Below are positions 55,854 through 63,582 of a stretch of 64,000 nucleotides of DNA, in pieces. Below the pieces are notes generated by a model that saw nothing but the letters and a program-made list of their open reading frames with translations, was not told the origin of the DNA and searched no databases. The stretch is from Methanohalophilus levihalophilus (lineage in GTDB: Archaea > Halobacteriota > Methanosarcinia > Methanosarcinales > Methanosarcinaceae): NCBI RefSeq assembly GCF_017874375.1, contig NZ_JAGGLK010000003.1:434001-498000 (forward strand), given 5' to 3'. How positions within the stretch are numbered: position 1 is the first letter of the stretch; every line of letters starts with the position of its first letter. Both the position numbers and the translations under genes were made by a program.

Positions 55854-56477
55854 TCAGTCACCATGCTTTTGTTTTTCGCAATCGCTACTTTTTTCTGCTT
55901 TTTTATGTGCATAATAAGAAACAGAAACTAGTAATAACACTATAATAATTGATGCCACAATATGGTTATTTAATTTATAGTGTGAGTATACAAAAACAGT
56001 CAGTAGTATAAAAAATACAGTTAAAGCAATTGCTATATCCACAAAATTATACTTGAAGAATCGATCTAAAAAAGCACCAGAATGGTATATTGGCTTTTTT
56101 TCTATTAGAGAGATCAAAAAAACAACTACAGCGTAGGAAAAGCCAACTATGTATAAAATAGTTGCAGCCAAAGTAAAGTACGAAAACAGTAACAAGTACT
56201 GAAAGTGACCAAAAATATCATCTGAAATAAAATAAAGAATCATACCATTGTAGAGTTCAACAAAAATCACAAGAACGCCTAATATGATAAATAATATTTT
56301 AAAAAAAGAAATTGTGTTGTCGAACTTTGTTTCATCGTCTCCCTCTAAGCCTTCTTTGTTTTCAAGAATGTGTTTATGCAAGCTTGGAAGTGCTAATACA
56401 AATACGGCGATGAAGATTCCATATAATGCACCTACAGTTTGCATTATTGCAGAAGGCAACCAAGCTGGATCAGACAT
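55854..56477 (-). CDS. Polytopic membrane protein, unknown
   Basis: A 207-residue protein with five or six hydrophobic helices (AIMQTVGALYGIFIAVFVLAL, FFKILFIILGVLVIFVELYN, FSYFTLAATILYIVGFSYAV, IAIALTVFFILLTVFVYSHY, IVASIIIVLLLVSVSYY). Charged loops, no enzyme motif. AT-rich compared with its neighbours, which is a sign of an accessory gene. Convergent with nothing; its promoter region is shared with the KamA-family gene. Confidence 0.7.
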   Translation of the reverse strand: MSDPAWLPSAIMQTVGALYGIFIAVFVLALPSLHKHILENKEGLEGDDETKFDNTISFFKILFIILGVLVIFVELYNGMILYFISDDIFGHFQYLLLFSYFTLAATILYIVGFSYAVVVFLISLIEKKPIYHSGAFLDRFFKYNFVDIAIALTVFFILLTVFVYSHYKLNNHIVASIIIVLLLVSVSYYAHKKAEKSSDCEKQKHGD

Positions 56478-56625
56478 AAATTAACACAAGCCGATATTGT
56501 TGATAAAATTTCTTATTATTTTCATTTAATCCAAAAAACTTCTCCGATAGAACTCTCGAAATAAAAATTGCAATTAAGAGGAATCTCAAAAAGAATATTT
56601 TTACTCTAGATCTCACATCAAATCG

Positions 56626-57855
56626 ATGCTACAATCATCTTTCAAAAACAGCCGTATTCCAAATATTTTTGAATTTATAAATCCAAAACTTCCGCAATTT
56701 CGCAAACAAGACATATATAGGGTCTATACTAATAGGATACTCAGATTGATTATGTCGTCCCCCCAATATGTTACAACAATTAATGATCTGGATGAAATTG
56801 ATGAAAATGAAAGAAATGAGCTGAAAAAAGTTGAGGCAAAGTTTGCCTTTCGTTCGAATGACTATTACATGTCCCTAATCGACTGGGATGATCCAAATGA
56901 TCCAATTCGTCGTATAATTATTCCCGATCCGGCTGAACTCGAAGGGTGGGGGAAACTAAACGCTTCTGCAGAAAACAAATATACCGTCGTACGCGGACTG
57001 GAGCATAAATACAAACCTACTGCCCTCCTGCTGGTAAGTGATATATGTGGAGGCTTTTGTCGCTATTGTTTTAGAAAACGGCTTTTTATGGATGAAAACA
57101 GGGAAGTAAATCGTGATATTTCCGACGCCTTATCCTATATTTCAAACCATACCGAAATTACGAATGTTCTCCTCAGTGGCGGGGATCCTTTGCTACTACC
57201 GACAAAACAACTTGAAGACATTGTGAAGAGTCTTCGGGAAATTGATCATGTCCAAATAGTGAGAATTGGATCCAAAATGCTAACATTCAATCCTCATCGA
57301 GTTCTCAATGATCCATCTCTTCCTGAGATGATCAGCAAATACAGCACAAAAGATAAGCGCATTTACATTGCAACTCAGTTCAACCATCCCCGGGAGTTGA
57401 GCGATGTTGTCCTGAAATCAATAAATATCCTGCAGGAATCAGGAGCCACCATTGTCAACCAGACCCCGATACTTCGTGGTGTCAATGATAACCCGGATAC
57501 ACTTGCCAAACTTTTCAAGAAACTCTCATTTAATGGTGTCATGCCATACTATGTATTCCAATGTCGTCCAACACTTGGAAACCGTCATTTTGTTGTTCCG
57601 GTTGAAGAATCATATCGGATATTTGAGCGTGCAAAGGCGCAGTGCTCCGGACTGGCAAAAAAGGCCACCTTTGCAATGTCGCATATGCTTGGGAAAATCG
57701 CGGTCATGGGGGTAGATGACGATCATACCTATCTCAAGTTCCATCAGGCAGCAAACAGTGAAGATATTGGGAAATTAATGGTCTTCAGGAAAAATCCGAA
57801 AGCACTTTGGTTTGACGACTATGTAGACCTTGTTTCCGAAACAAAGGTTGTCTGA
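56626..57855 (+). CDS. KamA-family radical SAM aminomutase-like protein
   Basis: A 409-residue protein of the lysine 2,3-aminomutase family. CGGFCRYCFRKRLF gives C141, C145, C148 and the KamA-typical FRKR after the third cysteine; LLSGGDPLLL is the glycine motif; TPILRGVND and YYVFQCRPTLG follow, and the PLP lysine is probably in HMLGKIAVMG. The genuine Nε-acetyl-β-lysine enzyme (AblA) is normally next to the AblB acetyltransferase; no AblB follows here. So an AblA role is not secured, and it may act on another amino acid. Confidence 0.85.
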   Translation: MLQSSFKNSRIPNIFEFINPKLPQFRKQDIYRVYTNRILRLIMSSPQYVTTINDLDEIDENERNELKKVEAKFAFRSNDYYMSLIDWDDPNDPIRRIIIPDPAELEGWGKLNASAENKYTVVRGLEHKYKPTALLLVSDICGGFCRYCFRKRLFMDENREVNRDISDALSYISNHTEITNVLLSGGDPLLLPTKQLEDIVKSLREIDHVQIVRIGSKMLTFNPHRVLNDPSLPEMISKYSTKDKRIYIATQFNHPRELSDVVLKSINILQESGATIVNQTPILRGVNDNPDTLAKLFKKLSFNGVMPYYVFQCRPTLGNRHFVVPVEESYRIFERAKAQCSGLAKKATFAMSHMLGKIAVMGVDDDHTYLKFHQAANSEDIGKLMVFRKNPKALWFDDYVDLVSETKVV

Positions 57856-58135
57856 AAGTTTCCACCTTTTTATTTTTCAATGGGGGATTCAGGAAAATCT
57901 CTCTAATTTCGATTGCTTGCACACCTTAGTTGCTAGATGATTTCTGATTTAATTTATATAGTAACAGGAATCCTGAAATCCCCTAATTGCCAAAGGGATG
58001 CTTCTAGGAAAACGATCAACTCTGATCTATTTTGTATGTATGTATACTGCAGTTGTTTTTTGGAAAAGTAAATACCAATAAGTTCATATTATATTATGGA
58101 GAAAATTAATATGGGTAGTATAGGAGCAATCGAAA

Positions 58136-58528
58136 ATGGCAAATATTTTAGTTGTTGATGACAGTCCCCTGAATAGGGAGCTTATTGCAGCTATGCTGGA
58201 AAAAGAAGGACATAACTTTTCATTGGTTGAAAACGGATTACAGGCTCTGGAACTGGCGAATGAAGTAAAATTTGATTTAATACTTCTGGACATCCAGATG
58301 CCTGAAATGGATGGTTTCGAAGTCCTCGAAAAACTAAAAAAATCCGAAACCTCCCAAAATGTACCGGTTATTGCAGTAACAGCTCATCCAATGAAAGGGA
58401 AGTCTGTTCTTCCATCATGGAAATGGCAGGATAACGAAGAGTATATCACCATTGATTGTGATGCCTGCATTTCAAAACCAATAGATATTGATGAATTCTT
58501 CAAGACAATCAATAATTACCTGAATTAA
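58136..58528 (+). CDS. Single-domain response regulator (CheY-like)
   Basis: A 130-residue receiver domain without output domain: acidic pair D8/D9, phosphorylation site D52 (LLDIQMPEMDG), T82 and K114 all present. An insertion-like region PMKGKSVLPSWKWQDNEEYI lengthens the loop after T82. AGGAG about ten bases upstream. No histidine kinase is in the window. Confidence 0.93.
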   Translation: MANILVVDDSPLNRELIAAMLEKEGHNFSLVENGLQALELANEVKFDLILLDIQMPEMDGFEVLEKLKKSETSQNVPVIAVTAHPMKGKSVLPSWKWQDNEEYITIDCDACISKPIDIDEFFKTINNYLN

Positions 58529-58570
58529 GAATGGGTTTAGATGCTGAAAATCTTCCCTTTCTATCTTTTT

Positions 58571-58717
58571 TTAAACCGAGCATGTGATTTTTCGGATTGT
58601 TTTTTCTATTTTAGTTATTATTTCTTCTACAGCTCCGTTGTCCACACACCCCGAAGCGAATACTGCAATTATTCCTGCAAAAAGCAGGATTGCAGTGATT
58701 TTTAAATTTTGTTTCAT
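58571..58717 (-). CDS. Small lipoprotein (48 aa)
   Basis: Found by reading the minus strand of an otherwise empty gap. ATG 58717 has a perfect GGAGG eight bases upstream. MKQNLKITAILLFAGIIAVF is a signal peptide, followed by the lipobox-like FASGC (C24), then a short charged tail ending ITCSV. Only the mature 25 residues would be exposed. GTTAATATAAGCC at about 58771-58783 could be its TATA box. Function unknown. Confidence 0.65.
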   Translation of the reverse strand: MKQNLKITAILLFAGIIAVFASGCVDNGAVEEIITKIEKTIRKITCSV

Positions 58718-59004
58718 AATTCAAGCCTCCAATTATTGCTAATACTGTACAATTTAGGGTTTGAAACGGCTTATATTAACGATTCTGGTACATTTATCGA
58801 ACAGAACAAACCAGACTTGAAAAATTTTGTAATCAACTGAATTGCTTGGTATCCTTTTTCCAAAAGATATATGGCAAAATTTGCCTCAAAAACAGGGATA
58901 ATGACCTATTTTCACGAATCTTAATTCCAATAAGTCTGGCAATGTGCGCATACTGTCTGCTATTGTCGCAATCATGGCATAAGATGGTTTTTCATGTGGT
59001 TATT

Positions 59005-59532
59005 ATGATAAGTCAGTTCAATTTAATACCGGCAAATGACTCTCATGTGAGCTTTCTTTCCACATTCGGGAAAAAATCATTCGTGGATGCATACAAAATC
59101 ACTCTTCCGGAAGAGGAACTTGAGGACTATGTTGACATTGCTTTCTCAAGAGAACAAATCGAACATGAAATTGAGAAGTCCAATGCATTTTACTTTCTTT
59201 GTGATCATAAAAAGGATGGACTATGTGGGTATGTAAAATTCATCTGTTCCAAAATTCCTGAATGTGTGTCATCTGACAATGCGATAGAGTTGAAAAGGCT
59301 TTATGTTATGGATAAATACAAAGGGGCAGGTGTTGGAAGTCTTCTATCCGGCTGTGGTGAATCAATATGTCAGGAACATGGATTTACTGCCCTGTGGTTG
59401 CGTGTATGGGATGGTAACATTGCTGCCCAAAAAATCTATTTGCATTGGGGATACAAGTTCTGTGGTGAAGAGACATACGAGGTGGGAAGGGAAAAAAGAA
59501 GGGTGTTGCTTATGGTGAAGCAGATTTATTAA
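59005..59532 (+). CDS. GNAT-family N-acetyltransferase
   Basis: About 175 residues from ATG 59005 (MISQFNLIPANDSHVS). The acetyl-CoA-binding motif is LKRLYVMDKYKGAGVGSLL, with ALWLRVWDGNIAAQKIY and YKFCGEE later. The frame is open to 58846, but that part is not acetyltransferase-like. No strong ribosome binding site. Substrate unknown; not the AblB type. Confidence 0.8.
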   Translation: MISQFNLIPANDSHVSFLSTFGKKSFVDAYKITLPEEELEDYVDIAFSREQIEHEIEKSNAFYFLCDHKKDGLCGYVKFICSKIPECVSSDNAIELKRLYVMDKYKGAGVGSLLSGCGESICQEHGFTALWLRVWDGNIAAQKIYLHWGYKFCGEETYEVGREKRRVLLMVKQIY

Positions 59533-59616
59533 CACAAAGTAGCTTGTATTTTTGGATAGAATACTATGCGTATACTTTTTTGGGATTCACAAATCAAATA
59601 GTGTATCAACAATTAT

Positions 59617-59638
59617 TTAATTAATTAAGTTAATTAAC
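59617..59638. promoter_or_regulatory. Palindromic operator before the MarR gene
   Basis: TTAATTAATTAA (59617-59628) and GTTAATTAAC (59629-59638), both perfect palindromes, end five bases before the ATG at 59643. Position suggests autoregulation and a leaderless or very short leader transcript. Confidence 0.6.
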
Positions 59639-59642
59639 TATT

Positions 59643-60071
59643 ATGCCAGATCAACTGTCCTTCGAAAACGTTAGCATATACTACAATAAGATAGTCAACG
59701 ACGGTAAATTTGATAATAACAAGGATTTGAGTGCACGACTGTACCTGTATCTCAATCAGATCAGGATATTAGATAATCCTACCATGTCGGAATTGGCTGC
59801 TAGTGTAAGGGTATCAAAACCTGCTGTAAGCAATGCGGTCAAAAAGCTTCAGGAAATGGGGCTTGTAGATGTTCAGGAATCAATGAAGGACAGGCGTTCC
59901 TGCCATTTGTGCACTACGTCCATGGGATACGAAGTTCTTGATGTTCTCGATTCCGCAGATCAACAATTCTTTAGGAAAATCGAGGAAATATTGGGCGACG
60001 AAGACTTTAGACTATTTTCTAACTTATGGACGCGAATCTCAGCGGGTCTCGAAGAGGAAACTCAGATTTGA
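59643..60071 (+). CDS. MarR-family transcriptional regulator
   Basis: A 142-residue MarR protein: SELAASVRVSKPAVSNAVKKLQEMGLVDVQE is the helix-turn-helix, and KDRRSCHLCTTSMGYEVLD the wing. Two cysteines in the wing (SCHLC) might make it redox-sensitive. Precedes a reductase-like gene by 55 bases, presumably its target. Confidence 0.88.
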   Translation: MPDQLSFENVSIYYNKIVNDGKFDNNKDLSARLYLYLNQIRILDNPTMSELAASVRVSKPAVSNAVKKLQEMGLVDVQESMKDRRSCHLCTTSMGYEVLDVLDSADQQFFRKIEEILGDEDFRLFSNLWTRISAGLEEETQI

Positions 60072-60126
60072 GTAGTGGAACGTCAATCGAAAATATATGA
60101 TTTAACAAAATGGAGGGTGAACAAAG

Positions 60127-60651
60127 ATGAGTAGAAATATTATTTTATACATCGCAATGAGCTTAGATGGGTATATTGCCCGAAAAAACGGGGATGTTGA
60201 TTGGCTTGATGGTGATGGTTCTGAACCAAATGCTGATATTGGTTATGATGAATTTTATGAATCTGTTGATGCGGTGATCATGGGGCGGAAGACATACGAC
60301 CAGATACTTACTTTTGGGGAATATCCCTACAAAGGAACCAAGGGATATGTCTATACTTCAGAAAGCAGATCCAACAATGAATACGTTGAATTTACAATTG
60401 AAAATGCTGAAGATCTCGTAAGGGAACTAAAAAACAAGGATGGTAAGGATATCTGGCTAATAGGTGGGACTGGGGTCATTGATGAATTCGTAAAGAAAGA
60501 CCTAATAGATGAATATTTCATTTCAATTATACCCTGTGTCCTGGGTGAAGGGATTCCTCTTTTCAAAGACAACAATCCTGAGATTAAGTTAAAAATGCTA
60601 AAGACTGCAGTTGTGAATGGAATTGCAATGCTCCATTATGTGAAAAGTTAA
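60127..60651 (+). CDS. RibD C-terminal/dihydrofolate reductase-family protein
   Basis: A 174-residue protein of the RibD C-terminal domain family: IILYIAMSLDGYIARKNGDVDWLDGD, DAVIMGRKTYDQIL, and DIWLIGGTGVIDEF. These bind NADPH and reduce small molecules; true folate or flavin precursor activity cannot be assigned. GGAGGGTG precedes ATG 60127. Probably controlled with the MarR gene. Confidence 0.88.
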   Translation: MSRNIILYIAMSLDGYIARKNGDVDWLDGDGSEPNADIGYDEFYESVDAVIMGRKTYDQILTFGEYPYKGTKGYVYTSESRSNNEYVEFTIENAEDLVRELKNKDGKDIWLIGGTGVIDEFVKKDLIDEYFISIIPCVLGEGIPLFKDNNPEIKLKMLKTAVVNGIAMLHYVKS

Positions 60652-60824
60652 GTGGCTATGACCAATTAACAAATGTGAAGGGAGTAATTGTGCTGATTTC
60701 CTCTCCCATTTTAATATTTCTTTACTTTGCTTAATCATAATTTTTAAAATAAGTCTCAGCATGCCGTTTATTGTGTGGTAAGTATTTATCAGTATTTTTC
60801 ATGAATATATGCAAATCTACACGA

Positions 60825-60854
60825 TTAATATTGTTCATGGTTAATATTGTTCAT
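60825..60854. repeat. Tandem 16-base direct repeat
   Basis: TTAATATTGTTCAT occurs at 60825-60838 and 60841-60854, separated by two bases, followed by a partial copy TTAATAT at 60857. It sits about 80 bases upstream of the small membrane protein gene and just before AT-rich TATATTTATATATTC, so may be regulator-binding iterons. Nothing else is seen in 60652-60928. Confidence 0.5.
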
Positions 60855-60928
60855 AATTAATATCTCAAATTATATTTATATATTCAAATCATCTATCTAT
60901 ATAGTACAAAACAAGTTTCACTGATATC

Positions 60929-61264
60929 ATGAACTCCAGTAACAATATTCAAAAAAGATCTAACTTCAAGAGTCCTGCTGTGTGTTATCAGCTGGCAACT
61001 GTATTTCTGTTAACTATAGCTTTCTATTTCCTTTGGCATGTATTCACGTACACTGGAGTTGAAATGATTCACCTGTTGCCACTTGTGGGTATTAATGTGG
61101 ATCTGACAGGAGCTGCTTTGCAGGTTCAATTCTTAACTTATGCAGCACTAGGCATTTTCCTGTGGGTGTTTACTCTTATCTCAATAATTGCACTGGTGGA
61201 AATATACGAGAAAATTACTTCCTATAGTAAATCCGCAATTATTACACGCTCTGCGGAATTGTGA
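60929..61264 (+). CDS. Small two-helix membrane protein
   Basis: A 111-residue protein with two hydrophobic helices (VCYQLATVFLLTIAFYFLWHVF and LTYAALGIFLWVFTLISIIALV) joined by a loop. No recognised family. Promoter region with repeats precedes it. Confidence 0.6.
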   Translation: MNSSNNIQKRSNFKSPAVCYQLATVFLLTIAFYFLWHVFTYTGVEMIHLLPLVGINVDLTGAALQVQFLTYAALGIFLWVFTLISIIALVEIYEKITSYSKSAIITRSAEL

Positions 61265-61300
61265 AAAAAACGAGTTTTCAGGAAATCTGGAAATATTTTT

Positions 61301-61843
61301 TTATTCCCAAAGCTTACGATTGGCATCAATGAATTGATGCTGCTCCGGGATCCTGCTTCTGGTATATATCAACGCAGCAGGATGATACAGTTTAAGCACT
61401 TTGCTTCCATCAATTTCCCTGCATTCTCCCCATCCAAGTGTTCCCTTCCCAACGAATGCGGTTTCTGCAGTGTTTCCCAGTAAAATGATAACTTTTGGGT
61501 CAAGCAACTCAATCTGATTTTCAAGGAAAGATCTGCAAGCTTGAAGTTCTTTTTTATTGGGGTTCCGATTGTTTGGAGGGCGGCATTTTATGGTATTGAT
61601 TACAGCCCATTCCTGTTCATCAAGTCTCATATAGTCAATTATCTGATCAAGCACTTTACCGGCTCGGCCACAAAAAGGAACACCAGTTTCATCTTCATTT
61701 TTGCCAGGGGCTTCTCCAATAAAAAGGATTTTGGGATTTTCCGATCCCTTTCGAATAACCTTTTGGGTTGCTGTTTCATGAAGTGGACAACTTGTGCAAG
61801 TCGGGATTTGCTTTTCCAGCTCTTCCAGTGAAACGCAATTCAT
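61301..61843 (-). CDS. Family 4 uracil-DNA glycosylase
   Basis: A 180-residue uracil-DNA glycosylase with iron-sulfur cluster ligands C16, C19, C87 and C103, GEAPGKNEDETGVPFCG (motif 1) and HPAAL (motif 2). Removes uracil from DNA. Third gene of the DHH-pcc1-udg operon; ATG overlaps the pcc1 stop (ATGA). Confidence 0.93.
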   Translation of the reverse strand: MNCVSLEELEKQIPTCTSCPLHETATQKVIRKGSENPKILFIGEAPGKNEDETGVPFCGRAGKVLDQIIDYMRLDEQEWAVINTIKCRPPNNRNPNKKELQACRSFLENQIELLDPKVIILLGNTAETAFVGKGTLGWGECREIDGSKVLKLYHPAALIYTRSRIPEQHQFIDANRKLWE

Positions 61844-62088
61844 GTTTTATTTTCCTCATTGGAGTTACTATCCAGTAATTCCTCTGCAATCCTTGCATTC
61901 ATAAGAAGATCGTCCATAACGGCTATCAATGAAGTAATTTTTTCGGACTCAATCTGGATTTTCATTTTCCCTTCAGTTATTTCAGTAGACATGTTTGGGA
62001 GATTGTCCGGTTGTAATGCCAAAGACAATGCTTCCATTTTCTCATTGTTGTTTTCATCAATAATCTCAAAGGTAGTTGAAATCTTCAG
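61840..62088 (-). CDS. KEOPS complex subunit Pcc1, apparent CTG start
   Basis: An 82-residue protein. The earliest ATG (62037) gives only 65 residues and cuts the domain. In frame upstream of it the codons read LKISTTFEIIDENNNEK, a normal Pcc1 first strand, back to CTG at 62088; the codon before is TAA. CTG overlaps the DHH stop as CTGA, and GGGGGA lies eight bases upstream. So initiation at CTG is likely. Pcc1 is the dimerisation subunit of KEOPS, which makes t6A in tRNA. Confidence 0.8.
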   Translation of the reverse strand: MKISTTFEIIDENNNEKMEALSLALQPDNLPNMSTEITEGKMKIQIESEKITSLIAVMDDLLMNARIAEELLDSNSNEENKT

Positions 62089-63410
62089 TTATTCATTCCC
62101 CCAAGCTGCTTTGTTGTGATTTCATCTACAATGTTCAGGAATTCCTCTTCTTTTCCCCGGGGGATTGCAGCACCGGATGCAATATTATGACCGCCGCCGT
62201 TTCCACCTACAGCTGCAGACGCTTCTCTTAAGGAGACTGCGAGATCAAGACCCTGATTAACCAGTGCTCTTGTTCCTCTTCCCGAAACTTTGACAATTTC
62301 TTCAACCCTGTTTAATGTGACAAAGGGCCTGTCAGGATATGCGTAGCGTATCAGTGTACCGGCAATTATCCCGGTTGCTTCCATGTCATTGCCTATGATG
62401 TAGCGAATGCTTGATTTCTCCTGCACGGTGGATTCAGCATTCCTGATTACGTGTACGAGCCTGCTTTTGTACTCTTTTGTTATCTGAAGAGCTTCAGGAA
62501 GTGCCTTCTCATCTCCCATACAAACAGAAAGTGCAAGCGCGGGTTTATCCATTTTTCCGCAGCAGTTTGCAATGTCCACCAGATCATATACGTTTTCCAC
62601 GATTTCTTTGTTCAGAAGATACACATCCCCGATAGCTGCATCTATAGCTTCCGGACTTGCGCGTTTTGTTAGCTTCATGGCAATTGCAGATGTCAGTTTT
62701 TTTGTTCTCTCTTCATCCAGTTTCTCGAGATTACCGGTAATCCCAAGAATTTCCATGAAATTCTCAATTTTCTCGCTATCGCCGGTTATGTCAAGGTAAG
62801 GTTCAGGGGAATTCATGAGGACTTCAGCAATATCGCCATCCCCAATTTTGAGCCCTTTGCGTATGGAAATAACTCCATTTTCGATGATTTCTTCCAGTAT
62901 TTTCCCGTTGGCACCATCAAAAAGCTGTTTGTCACCGACAGCTCCTGTGATTGCGATTCCCCCGAGATCAATATTTTCAGGATTCAGCGCTCTTGCAACC
63001 ATATAAGCAGTAGTCGCGGCACACATGTGTGTTGCTCCATCAATGCCTGCGTAATGTGGGTTAATTGCTGCTTTTGCAGGTGAATCCCCTACAGGTATGT
63101 GATGATCAATAACCACAACATCGTTGTCAATGGAACCAATGATTTCCGGCTGGCCACTTCCCATATCACAAAATACTACAATTTCATCGTCTGACAGATC
63201 CGGCTTAATCCCGTCAATACTTTCCTGATCCAGCCTGCCGAGTATAGTTGTATGGAATATTTTTCCTTCCCGGAGCAATGCACTGCAGATAATAGCGACA
63301 GAGGTGATGCCGTCTGCATCATTGTGGGAAATTAGCCGGACCTTTTGACTGTTTTTTATCGCCTCTGCTACCCTTGCTGCCATTTCTTCTACTTGTTCCA
63401 TACCTTCCAC
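62085..63410 (-). CDS. DHH-family phosphoesterase, RecJ-like
   Basis: A 441-residue archaeal RecJ-like protein: HNDADGIT (31-36), DMGSGQPE (D82), DHH at 102-104 and the C-terminal DHHA1 motif GGNGGGHNIASGAAIP. Probably a single-strand nuclease or oligonucleotide phosphatase. GTG start at 63410 with GAGG eight bases upstream is favoured over ATG 63401. First gene of the operon with pcc1 and the glycosylase. Confidence 0.9.
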   Translation of the reverse strand: MEGMEQVEEMAARVAEAIKNSQKVRLISHNDADGITSVAIICSALLREGKIFHTTILGRLDQESIDGIKPDLSDDEIVVFCDMGSGQPEIIGSIDNDVVVIDHHIPVGDSPAKAAINPHYAGIDGATHMCAATTAYMVARALNPENIDLGGIAITGAVGDKQLFDGANGKILEEIIENGVISIRKGLKIGDGDIAEVLMNSPEPYLDITGDSEKIENFMEILGITGNLEKLDEERTKKLTSAIAMKLTKRASPEAIDAAIGDVYLLNKEIVENVYDLVDIANCCGKMDKPALALSVCMGDEKALPEALQITKEYKSRLVHVIRNAESTVQEKSSIRYIIGNDMEATGIIAGTLIRYAYPDRPFVTLNRVEEIVKVSGRGTRALVNQGLDLAVSLREASAAVGGNGGGHNIASGAAIPRGKEEEFLNIVDEITTKQLGGMNN

Positions 63411-63542
63411 TTAAAATTCCTCGCAAAATTGGAGTATTGATTCTCCGGGTTTTCTCTTGCCTGAATCAACCAGCTTTCCCTTTGTTATAACTTTTATGTT
63501 TTTAGTATCATGACACAGGTTTGCAACATTGTCATGCTCCAA
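63411..63542 (-). other. Short open frame, possible gene fragment (43 codons)
   Basis: An open frame abutting the DHH start: from TTG 63542 it reads MEHDNVANLCHDTKNIKV and later KLVDSGKRKPGESILQFCEEF before TAA. It looks protein-like (balanced charges, C-terminal helix) but lacks a ribosome binding site and runs into a stop just upstream. Could be a decayed C-terminal part of a gene or a real small protein. Confidence 0.3.
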
Positions 63543-63582
63543 ACTTACAATTCTTAACTGATATCATTGTTTCCAATGTATG

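Noticed and set aside
58098-58159. Possible 20-codon leader peptide ORF overlapping the response regulator start
   Set aside because: No regulatory codons or hairpins around it; likely chance ATG in an AT-rich leader.
58846-59004. Long N-terminal extension with a membrane-like helix for the GNAT protein
   Set aside because: The acetyltransferase fold begins at MISQFNLIP; upstream translation has no family support and no ribosome binding site was found for it.
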